Part shown: positions 26,664-33,933 of the stretch, piece after piece
How positions within the stretch are numbered: position 1 is the stretch's first letter
Layout of the letters: the number at the start of each line of letters is the position of its first letter
The notes under the pieces: model-generated
Told to the model about the DNA's origin: nothing
The model's database searches: none
The model's input: only the letters and a program-made list of their open reading frames with translations
NCBI GenBank assembly: GCA_016720595.1
Contig: JADKKI010000042.1
Location: 23,864 to 87,863, forward strand
DNA: 64,000 nucleotides
Direction: 5' to 3'
Source: Myxococcales bacterium
GTDB taxonomy: Bacteria > Myxococcota_A > Polyangia > Haliangiales > Haliangiaceae
Made by a program: the position numbers and the translations under genes

Positions 26664-27887
26664 TCAGCGCTCGAGCGTGACCTGGAGAGCCTCGAGTCCG
26701 CGCAGGCCGAGCGAAGGCCGCCAGGCCACGCGCTCCGTGGCGAGACCGATCCCGCGCGTGGAGGCGACCAGCGCCGCGAACGCATGCTGCGCCTCGAGCC
26801 GCGCGAGCGCCGCGCCCACGCAGTAGTGCGCTCCACCGCCGAACGACAGCGGCTTCGGGTCGACGCGCGCCACGTCGAGCTCGTCGGGCCGATCGTGCCG
26901 GCGCGGATCGCGATTGGCGGAGGCGAGCATCAGCGCGATCGGGATCTCGCGCTCCACCTGCACGCCCTCGATCTCGAGAGGCTCGAGCGCAACGCGCGGC
27001 GCGAACTGCACCGGCGAATCGAACCGCAACAGCTCCTCGATCGCATTCTCGACCAGGCTCGGCGTGGCATACAGCGCCGCGAGCTGCGCGGGGTGGCGCA
27101 GAAGCGCGTAGAGCCCGTTGCCGATCAGGTTGGTGGTGGTCTCGTGGCCCGCGAGGAACAGGAACGTGGCGTTGGCGGCGATCTCGTCCTCGGTCAGCCG
27201 TAGCCCCTCCTCCTCGACGGCCAGCATGTCATCGAGCAGCGCCCCCGCCGGCTGCTTCCGCCGCGTGGCGAGCAGCTCGCGGATGTACGCATCCCACTCG
27301 CGCATCGACACCTCCGCCAGGGCGAGCTGTGCATCACTGCACGTCTGCAGATCGACCGTGGCCGCGGTGACCGCCGCCCAGGCGCGATTGCGCTCGCGAT
27401 CCTCCGCGGGGATCCCGAGCAGCTCGCAGATCACCGTGGCCGGCAGCGGATAGGCGAGCTCGGAGATCACCTCCATCGATCCGCGCTCGAGTGCGGGCCG
27501 CAGCAGCTCGGTGACAAGCCCCTCGACGCGAGGCGCCAGCGCGCGCACCGCACGCGGTGTGAACACCTTCATGATCAGCTTGCGCAGCCGCGTGTGCGCC
27601 TCGCCGGACTGGAACAGCAACCAGTGCCTGCGGTGGAGCGTGAGCATCCCGTTCGGGTCCATGCGCGGCGGCCCCGCTGGATCGTTCGCCTCGCGGAAGC
27701 CGCGTGGTGTGCGGAACGCCGCGCTCCGCAGCACCCGATCCACCGGCTCGTACCGCGTCACCATCCAGCCGCCAAACGGCGTCTTCAGCACCGCTGCCGT
27801 CTCGCGGAGCTGCGCGTACAGCGGATACGGATCCTCACGCCCCTGCGGCGTGAACAGCGTCATGATGGCCCGTCCTGTGTCGCTCAT
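26664..27887 (-). CDS. Cytochrome P450
   Basis: The 407-residue protein is a soluble bacterial P450 monooxygenase. I see the I-helix AGHETT (246-251), the K-helix ExxR (Glu285-Arg288 in IEELLRFD), the PERF-region RPDELDVARVDP and the heme-binding loop FGGGAHYCVGAALARLEAQ with the thiolate Cys356. Length is typical (about 400). The ATG at 27887 is the first that matches P450 N-termini. It needs a ferredoxin and reductase; none is adjacent (a Rieske ferredoxin occurs 31 kb away). Substrate is unknown. It is followed by the DUF309 gene. Confidence 0.96.
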   Translation of the reverse strand: MSDTGRAIMTLFTPQGREDPYPLYAQLRETAAVLKTPFGGWMVTRYEPVDRVLRSAAFRTPRGFREANDPAGPPRMDPNGMLTLHRRHWLLFQSGEAHTRLRKLIMKVFTPRAVRALAPRVEGLVTELLRPALERGSMEVISELAYPLPATVICELLGIPAEDRERNRAWAAVTAATVDLQTCSDAQLALAEVSMREWDAYIRELLATRRKQPAGALLDDMLAVEEEGLRLTEDEIAANATFLFLAGHETTTNLIGNGLYALLRHPAQLAALYATPSLVENAIEELLRFDSPVQFAPRVALEPLEIEGVQVEREIPIALMLASANRDPRRHDRPDELDVARVDPKPLSFGGGAHYCVGAALARLEAQHAFAALVASTRGIGLATERVAWRPSLGLRGLEALQVTLER

Positions 27888-27909
27888 CTCTCGATGATAC
27901 CCTCGCCCC

Positions 27910-28353
27910 GTGAGGTCCGTCGTCGCGCTCGTCCTGCTGTTCGGTCTCGTCGCCACGGCGCGCGCCGACAAGCCCCTCGCGCGCTATGCGGGCAAGATCG
28001 TGATCTCGCCCGACGCGCCACCGTCGGCCATCTCCGAGATCCCGGCCTATCTCGCCGCGAACCTCGTCAAGGACGGCAGCTACGATCTCACCAAGGGCCC
28101 TCCGTGGCCGATGCACCTCGTCGGTGTGTTACCGCGCGACGTCACCAAGCCGGTCACCCTCGTGTTCGCCGACAAGGCCGACACCAAGCTCGCGCCGCTG
28201 TTCGCGATCGAGGTGGCGAGCAAACAACGCGTGGTGATCGCGCACACCGAGGCCACCGTCGCCGCCGGGTTCGCCGCCGGCAAGACCTATCTCGTGCGCC
28301 TCATGCTCGGGAAGACCGTGCTGGCCCGGGCCGAGCTGACGCTCCGCGACTGA
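27910..28353 (+). CDS. Exported protein of unknown function
   Basis: The 147-residue protein has a Sec signal (VVALVLLFGLVATARA-DK) and a body with KIVISPDAPPSAISEIPAYLAAN, PMHLVGVLPRDVTKPVTLVF and VIAHTEATVAAGFAAGKTY, which looks like a beta-sandwich periplasmic protein. No family is recognised. It diverges from the P450 gene, with 22 bp between starts, so the two promoters must overlap. Confidence 0.72.
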   Translation: MRSVVALVLLFGLVATARADKPLARYAGKIVISPDAPPSAISEIPAYLAANLVKDGSYDLTKGPPWPMHLVGVLPRDVTKPVTLVFADKADTKLAPLFAIEVASKQRVVIAHTEATVAAGFAAGKTYLVRLMLGKTVLARAELTLRD

Positions 28354-28482
28354 TCCGCACTACCGGGACGCGCTCGCCCACGGCTGCGTCTCCTGGCACT
28401 CACCTCCCTGCACGAGCCGACCGGGAATCGCCCGGTTAGCACGCTGCCTCTGCTGGCCCTCGGGTTGCTGAGGTCTCCCGTC

Positions 28483-29013
28483 ATGCGCGTCGGCCTCCTG
28501 TGTTCGCTCCTCGTTGCTTGCGGGTTCACCGCCCCCGGAGCCCCACCGGCGCGCGGCCTCGACCCCGGACCCGACGCACGCAGCGTCGGAAGCGATGGCC
28601 CCAGCGTGCTGACCCCGCAGGCGTTCGTCGAGAAGCTGGTCGCCCTGGAGTGCGCGCAGGCGTTCGTGTGCAAGCCGCAGTACCCCACCAGCTCCACCAC
28701 TCCTTTCGACATCGAGTGGGGCACCGACCTTGCCGACTGCCTCCTGACCGACCGGGACTACCTCGCCCGCGACACGATCGCGGCGGCCGTCACCGTCGGC
28801 CGGATCTCGTTCGATCCCGGGAGTGCCGCGATCTGCCTCGCAAGTCCCGGGATCCCCTCGACGTGCACCACCCTGTTCGCCGAGGACTATGACTTCGCCG
28901 AGCCCTGCTACCTCGCACTCGCCGGCCACGTCCCCGACGGGAGCGGCTGCACGACTGGCTGGGAGTGTGCGCGCACGTCGCAGTGCTTTCACGGGACCTG
29001 CTCCCGCCAGTAA
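28483..29013 (+). CDS. Cysteine-containing lipoprotein
   Basis: The 176-residue protein starts MRVGLLCSLLVACGF with lipobox LLVAC. The body has eight or so cysteines in spaced pairs (ALECAQAFVCKP, DCLL, ICLAS, CTTLF, PCYLAL, GCTTGWECARTSQCFHGTC). The end resembles a small EGF-like or Cys-rich surface module. A 6-bp GC stem lies upstream at about 28421-28437. Function is unknown. Confidence 0.72.
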   Translation: MRVGLLCSLLVACGFTAPGAPPARGLDPGPDARSVGSDGPSVLTPQAFVEKLVALECAQAFVCKPQYPTSSTTPFDIEWGTDLADCLLTDRDYLARDTIAAAVTVGRISFDPGSAAICLASPGIPSTCTTLFAEDYDFAEPCYLALAGHVPDGSGCTTGWECARTSQCFHGTCSRQ

Positions 29014-29053
29014 CCTGGTGGCCCTCGCCGCCGAAGCGTAGGCTTCGGCACCC

Positions 29054-29599
29054 GTGAGTACGTCCCCGGCCCTGAAGCTCTACAAGACCATCCGCGGTCG
29101 CGTGCACTACTGGGAGGCGTGGAAGCGGAACACCAAGCTGTGGGTCCACACCGGCTTGCTCGGGCACTGGGGGCGCGTCGACAAGGAGCCGATGAACCCG
29201 AAGGAGACCGAGAAGGCCGCGATCAAGCGCTACTCGCAGGAGCCGCTCGCCGCCGGCTACGCTCCGATCGATCCGAGCGACCACCTGCTCCTGGTGGTGC
29301 AGTACCCGCTCGAGGCGTTCTCCAACGTCGATGGGATGGTGTTTCGCGAGGAGGTCTACACGCTCCTCAACAACTGCCTCGGCTGGATCGGCAACGGCGC
29401 GTGCGATCGCGGCGAGTTCGGCCGCAACACGCTGAACATGGTGTGCGACGTCGTGGACCCAGAGCTCGCGGTGAAGCCGATCGTCGCGGACCTGCGCAAG
29501 GCCAAGAAGCTCGGCGGCGCGGTGATCGCCACCAGGCGCGGACGCTCGCTCAAGGTGCTGTGGCCGAAGGGCTACCGCAAGCCGTTCACGCTCGCCTGA
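29054..29599 (+). CDS. Soluble protein with WGR-like N-terminus, unknown function
   Basis: The 181-residue protein (GTG 29054) has LWVHTGLLGHWGRVDKEPMNP at about residues 29-49, which recalls a WGR domain. A second half (VVQYPLEAFSNVDGMVFREEVYTLLNNCLGW, then FGRNTLNMVCDVVDPELAVKPIV) resembles small ferredoxin-like domains found in many uncharacterised cytosolic proteins. It has no signal peptide. It lies in a plus-strand run with the 29631 gene. I cannot give a function. Confidence 0.6.
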   Translation: MSTSPALKLYKTIRGRVHYWEAWKRNTKLWVHTGLLGHWGRVDKEPMNPKETEKAAIKRYSQEPLAAGYAPIDPSDHLLLVVQYPLEAFSNVDGMVFREEVYTLLNNCLGWIGNGACDRGEFGRNTLNMVCDVVDPELAVKPIVADLRKAKKLGGAVIATRRGRSLKVLWPKGYRKPFTLA

Positions 29600-29630
29600 G
29601 GCGCCGGGCCGGCGGAGCTACACTGGAGGC

Positions 29631-30377
29631 GTGCCCGTGACTGACTGGTATGACGTCCCGCTCGATCCCGAGCCGATCGCGGTCCACTTCGGTCTCACGC
29701 TGTGCTTTGGACGCTCGAAGGCCGAGCCCTATCTCGACGAGCGCAGCGACACCTGGCGGATCCGCGGCTCCTGGGATGTGACGTACCGCGTCCTGATCGA
29801 CCTGCGGAACATCGAGGTGGTCCGAGTGTTCCGCGAACGCAGGGTCCGTGAGGCCCTCGCAGCGTTCGAGCAGTTGCACGGCCGCGCCCCAACTCCCGAA
29901 GAGGTCACCCAGCTCACGACCTCCGCGAATTCCTATTCCAACGCCGTCGGAGCAGAGTTGTTCACGATCGACGGCATCTACAATCACGAGCTCCTGCACA
30001 TTCTCGCGTTCGCGGTCTGCATCGCGTTCGATGCCGCTCTCGGCGAGCTCGCCTCTCTCGAAGACCTCGCGAAGACGTCGACGTTTCCCGACGAGCTCCG
30101 CGCCCAGGCGTTCGCGAACGAGTGGGCCACGCGCGTCATGGTCCAGCTCCGCGTGCTCCAGCAGCGCGCCACCGGTCACGATGCTCCCGGGATCGCCGCA
30201 GCGATCGGAGGCCTGACCGGCGCGCTGCTCCCCGGCATGGGGCTCGGCCTCGCACCACCCAATGGCACGCTGATCCCTGGACCTCCGGCGCCTCCGATGA
30301 AGGGCGACGCCGCCGCATGGGAGACCGAGAAGCTCGACCTCCAGCTCCACAACTACTTCGCGCTCAACACGCAATAG
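29631..30377 (+). CDS. Hypothetical protein
   Basis: The 248-residue protein (GTG 29631) starts MPVTDWYDVPLDPEPIAVHFG. It contains a helical stretch with an exposed charged pattern (RVFRERRVREALAAFEQLHG), a hydrophobic segment about residues 118-138 (YNHELLHILAFAVCIAFDAAL), and a Gly/Pro-rich region near 190-225 (GGLTGALLPGMGLGLAPP). I do not recognise the family. The NHELLHIL segment looks like HExxH only loosely (no HExxH present). It follows the WGR-like gene by 31 bp. Confidence 0.55.
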   Translation: MPVTDWYDVPLDPEPIAVHFGLTLCFGRSKAEPYLDERSDTWRIRGSWDVTYRVLIDLRNIEVVRVFRERRVREALAAFEQLHGRAPTPEEVTQLTTSANSYSNAVGAELFTIDGIYNHELLHILAFAVCIAFDAALGELASLEDLAKTSTFPDELRAQAFANEWATRVMVQLRVLQQRATGHDAPGIAAAIGGLTGALLPGMGLGLAPPNGTLIPGPPAPPMKGDAAAWETEKLDLQLHNYFALNTQ

Positions 30378-30386
30378 TAGCGGCGA

Positions 30387-30875
30387 TCAGAGAGCGCCGA
30401 TCGCCGCGAACCATACGCTGCTCTCGCCCGTCGATCGATACGTCCCGCTGCCGAGCCACTCGAGATCCCACTGCACCTGGAACACGTGCGCCTTGGCCTT
30501 CTCGTCGATGCCGAGATCCCGCACCACCGTGATCGTGCCGCTCGTCAAGAACGCCTGATTCGCGGTGTCCTTCGTGTACGCCTCTCCCGCCACACCGCAC
30601 GGCACGTTCAACGTCACGCCGGGCTGCACCATCGAGAGCGCCATCACCGCCGTGACGTGCGCCTCCGCGGGCAGATCCGACGACGAGAACAGGATCCCCG
30701 CCTCGTCCTTCTTCCGATCCCACCAGCCACCCTTCTGCACCTCGCACCCGATCCCCGCGCTCGTGGGATACGCCGCTGCGTCCGTACCGAGCTCGAGCGT
30801 CAGCTCCCCGCAGGTGTCCTCACCGCCGCAGCCAGCAAACGCGAGGAGCCCGAGCACGATGACAGACCGAAACAT
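30387..30875 (-). CDS. Lipoprotein of unknown function
   Basis: The 162-residue protein has lipobox FAGC (VIVLGLLAFAGCGGED). The body has three more cysteines and strand-like segments (LTLELGTDAAAYPTS, ITVVRDLGI, HVFQVQWDLEWLGSGTY). It is probably an outer-membrane-linked beta protein. It converges with the 29631 gene, 9 bp between stops. An inverted repeat lies in its leader. Confidence 0.7.
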   Translation of the reverse strand: MFRSVIVLGLLAFAGCGGEDTCGELTLELGTDAAAYPTSAGIGCEVQKGGWWDRKKDEAGILFSSSDLPAEAHVTAVMALSMVQPGVTLNVPCGVAGEAYTKDTANQAFLTSGTITVVRDLGIDEKAKAHVFQVQWDLEWLGSGTYRSTGESSVWFAAIGAL

Positions 30876-30884
30876 CGGCGTACC

Positions 30885-30929
30885 CTCTCAGAAATCGCGT
30901 CCGAAGGCACCGGGATTTTCGCCTGAGAG
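30885..30929 (-). promoter_or_regulatory. Inverted repeat in the leader of the 30875 lipoprotein gene
   Basis: CTCTCAG (30885-30891) and CTGAGAG (30923-30929) form a perfect 7-bp pair, with AAAT/ATTT pairing just inside, 10 nt upstream of the start codon. It could be an operator or a hairpin in the 5' leader. The loop does not match any riboswitch consensus I know. Confidence 0.3.
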
Positions 30930-31014
30930 CGCTCCGCGTGTCAGCTCTCGCCGCGCGACGGGAGAACCGATGCCGGCGGCCGCGAGCCTCCCACTGAAGA
31001 GCGGACCTCCCAGC

Positions 31015-33393
31015 TCAGTAGCTGTGGAGCACTTCGAGTCGGTACTGCACGATGAACGGGTTCGATGCATTCGCGGCGATGATCAGCTGCTCGTCGAATG
31101 CTTTGATGAAGTTGATGCCGGAGATCGGCGAGCGCACGGCGCCCCAGCTCGTGCCGTCGAAGTGGACGAGGGTGCCGCCCTGCAGGGCGTAGAGGCGATC
31201 GTCCCTGGTCCCGCCGGTGAGCCGGGTATAGAGGGGCAGGAGCGAAGTGCTGGCGAGCTGCGTGACACGATCGTACGCGTAGAGAAAGCCTCCACCCTCG
31301 AGCGCGAACACGTGCTTGTCGGTGACCACGAGCTGCTGCAGCACGGGCAACGCGGACGTGATCGATTGCCACGTGGTGCCGTCGAAGTGCCAGATCCGCG
31401 ACTGGCCCCCTGGATCTGCGTCGTCGTGGCCGATCGCGAACACCTCCGTCGAGGTGATCCCCGACAGATCCGTGAACGCGATCGTCGACGCGGTGGTAGT
31501 CCACGCTCCCGTCGGCGTCGCGCGCCGCGAGTACGTGTGATCTCCGACCGTCATCGCGGCTGAATCATCGGAGGCAGCCCAGAACCCCGTCACCGAACCG
31601 ACCGGCACGATCGTGCCACCGTCGTTGAGGTCCGTCCCGAGGTAGCAGTACACGCGCTCGGAGGGACTGATCGCACCAGCGCTGCACGATGCCACGTTGT
31701 AATTCCACGCCCCATCGTTCTGGAGTACCGCGAGCCCGCCACCCACCGCGACCGAGATCCGACCACCGGAGATGTGCCACGCACGCGGTGCGAACGGCGT
31801 CTGCATGCCGAACTCGAATGCGCCATACATCACCGAAAGTCCCGCAGCCCCGCCGGCGTAAAGGTTGCCAAGGCCGTCGTCGATCAACGGCCAACCGATC
31901 CACGTTGCCATGGCGGGCCGGCGCCCGCTGACGCGAAGTTGTTGGTCCTGGACGCTCGTGCCGCCCTGACGGCCGTGCTGCCCGATCGCGATCCCATCAC
32001 CATGCGTCGCGATCGACGACTCGAACACGTTGTACGCGGTCGCGTTCGGCTCTTGCGTCCACGTGCCTTGCGCGCGCTTCCACACCCCTTGCCCGCCGGC
32101 ATCGATCCACAGGGTGCCGGCTGCCTCGCCGACCACCGCCCGAATATCCACCGTCACACCCGCTGGCAACGCGAGCGGTGTCGCCTGCGTTCCATTCCAC
32201 GCGACGACGTTGGGCCCCGGCCACGTGACGAACAGCGTGCTCTCCGTTCTCCCGAACAGCGCGCCGGCGGGCCACGGCCCGGTCACCGTCGACCACGTCG
32301 AGCCCACGAGCCTCCACAACCCCGCACTGCCGACGAGCGAGACGTACACGCCCAGCGTATCGGACGCCCACAGATCGACGACGACGCTCGTCGCCGGCCA
32401 CGGTGCCGCCGTCTCCACCCAGCCGCCGGCGGGTGTCCAGCTCGCCACATACGCAGCACCCGCGACCCATACCTTGGTCGCGGTTCCGGACACCGCCTGG
32501 TAGGTCTGGACCGCGGTCACCACCTTGTTGTCGGCAAGCACCGAGGCGTGGCCTGGCTCCGAAACGAACCCGACCCAGCCGTGTCCACCCCACAGCTTCC
32601 CCGTCCGCTCCTGCGGCCCGAGCCCTGCTGATACCCAGCCGAACTTGTGGCAGCCACTGAGGTCCGCCCCACACGCGAGGTTGCAGCGTGGCGGGCCGAG
32701 GTCCTGCCCGAGGCCGAGGCACGCATCCACTGCCGGTGGCGCCGTATCGCAGTACTCGGCGTGGGACGGATCGACGATCCCATCGCCGCAGCGACCGCTG
32801 CACGTCGACAGGTCCACGCGACACGAGGTCGTGCACCCGAGCGTGCCCGCGTAATACCCGAACGATGCGCACCCGAGTGCGCTCGGCGCGCTCCCATCGC
32901 ACTGCTCGATCGTGTTGACCATTCCATCGCCGCAGAACCGCGGCTTGCACGCGAGGTCGCACTCCGCATCTGGCGAGACAGAGTTCGGGTGAGCGCACGA
33001 AGGAGACGGCGCGTCGACCGTGCCGCAGTCACAGCCCTCACCGCTTGCCACATCGACGATCCCGTTCCCGCACACCTCCTCCGAGGAGCACGTGCCACTG
33101 CAGCCATCCCCCGAGGATTGGTTGCCGTCATCGCAGACCTCCGCGCCCTCGATCTGTCCGTTGCCGCAGCTGACCGGCGTGCACGCCCCATCGACGCAGC
33201 GCCCGGCCACCCCCACCGCCACGCACGCCGCCCCGGGCACCGCATCAGCGCACGCCGACACCTGCTCCTCGCTGACACAGCGCCCCGCCCCCGCGAGGCA
33301 CACGCTGCCCACCGGACAATCGAGCTCGCCGCACGGCACGAGCTCGGCCCGGATGCATCCGGAGAGGACGACGAGCACGAGCCACCACCGCAT
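31015..33393 (-). CDS. Large lipoprotein with Myxococcus cysteine-rich repeats and propeller-like domain
   Basis: The product (792 residues from the ATG at 33393) starts MRWWLVLVVLSGCIRAE, with lipobox LSGC. Residues about 15-230 are cysteine-rich and hold four units of the myxobacterial repeat, such as CGNGQIEGAEVCDDGNQS, CGNGIVDVASGEGCDCG, CGDGMVNTIEQCDGS and CGDGIVDPSHAEYCD. From about 250 to the end are propeller-like blades (VWVAGAAYVASWTPAGGWVE, LFVTWPGPNVVAWNGT, VFAIGHDDADPGGQSRIWHF). The Cys-rich part probably makes a stalk at the cell surface with a propeller head. The family is widespread in Myxococcota and its role is not settled. Confidence 0.9.
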   Translation of the reverse strand: MRWWLVLVVLSGCIRAELVPCGELDCPVGSVCLAGAGRCVSEEQVSACADAVPGAACVAVGVAGRCVDGACTPVSCGNGQIEGAEVCDDGNQSSGDGCSGTCSSEEVCGNGIVDVASGEGCDCGTVDAPSPSCAHPNSVSPDAECDLACKPRFCGDGMVNTIEQCDGSAPSALGCASFGYYAGTLGCTTSCRVDLSTCSGRCGDGIVDPSHAEYCDTAPPAVDACLGLGQDLGPPRCNLACGADLSGCHKFGWVSAGLGPQERTGKLWGGHGWVGFVSEPGHASVLADNKVVTAVQTYQAVSGTATKVWVAGAAYVASWTPAGGWVETAAPWPATSVVVDLWASDTLGVYVSLVGSAGLWRLVGSTWSTVTGPWPAGALFGRTESTLFVTWPGPNVVAWNGTQATPLALPAGVTVDIRAVVGEAAGTLWIDAGGQGVWKRAQGTWTQEPNATAYNVFESSIATHGDGIAIGQHGRQGGTSVQDQQLRVSGRRPAMATWIGWPLIDDGLGNLYAGGAAGLSVMYGAFEFGMQTPFAPRAWHISGGRISVAVGGGLAVLQNDGAWNYNVASCSAGAISPSERVYCYLGTDLNDGGTIVPVGSVTGFWAASDDSAAMTVGDHTYSRRATPTGAWTTTASTIAFTDLSGITSTEVFAIGHDDADPGGQSRIWHFDGTTWQSITSALPVLQQLVVTDKHVFALEGGGFLYAYDRVTQLASTSLLPLYTRLTGGTRDDRLYALQGGTLVHFDGTSWGAVRSPISGINFIKAFDEQLIIAANASNPFIVQYRLEVLHSY

Positions 33394-33452
33394 CCGTCCA
33401 GCTTCGCACAGGCGCATCTGCGCGTGGCCAGGACTTGTCTGGGGGAGCAGGT

Positions 33453-33868
33453 CGCGTCAGCCTCCAACCCCGGAGCGTCAGCCTCTCGCCTCGCGCGTGC
33501 GTCGGGCAACCAGCTCGCGCAGCGGCCGCGACCCACCGCCCCCACCGCCCCCAACCCCGGAGCGTCAACCTCCAACCCCGGAGCGTCAGCCTCCAACCCC
33601 AGAGCGTCAGCCTCTCGCTTCGCACGTGCGTCGGGCAACGAGCTCGCGCAGCGGCCGCGGGTGTCCGAAGCGAGTAGCGGGAAGGCGGGCGGGTCGAACG
33701 CCGGCGGGGAGGGTGCGCTAGGTGGAACCTCCGCTACATCCCCTCCGACCCATGCGACGAGCGAACGGACACCCAAGGCCGCGAGAGCGAGCGGTTGCCC
33801 GAACGCACGCGCGAGGCGCGGGGCGGCCGCGACCGACGAGCGAACGGGCACCCAAGGCCGCGAGAGCT
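33453..33868. repeat. Intergenic cluster of direct and inverted repeats
   Basis: This spacer of about 540 bp between the cysteine-rich lipoprotein and nrdJ has no credible gene. It holds three to four copies of CTCCAACCCCGGAGCGTCA (33461-33610), two 56-bp copies (33475-33530 and 33604-33659, 53 of 56 identical), two 33-bp copies (33756-33788 and 33835-33867, one mismatch), and, at 33793-33818, an inverted copy of the core at 33487-33511. The mix of direct and inverted copies differs from a CRISPR (no unique spacers of even length). Confidence 0.75.
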
Positions 33869-33880
33869 ACCCCACAACGA

Positions 33881-33910
33881 CAAAGGCCCACTGACTCTCG
33901 TCAGCGGGCC
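33881..33910 (-). terminator. Rho-independent terminator of nrdJ
   Basis: On the minus strand GGCCCGCTGAC pairs with GTCAGTGGGCC (33885-33895 with 33900-33910, one mismatch in 11) around a 4-nt loop, followed by TTTGT. It starts 24 bp past the nrdJ stop and faces the right way. Confidence 0.8.
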
Positions 33911-33933
33911 CTGCGTCTCTTACGAACCTGCGC

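Noticed and set aside
30885..30940. TPP or other riboswitch, from CTGAGAG
   Set aside because: The rest of the TPP consensus is absent. Only a plain inverted repeat remains.
33453..33868. Possible CRISPR array
   Set aside because: Repeat units differ in length, lie in both directions, and there are no regular spacers or cas genes.
32647..33894. Plus-strand frame with NPGASASR-type repeats
   Set aside because: Its first half lies antisense to the cysteine-rich lipoprotein, and the repeats are explained by intergenic DNA repeats.
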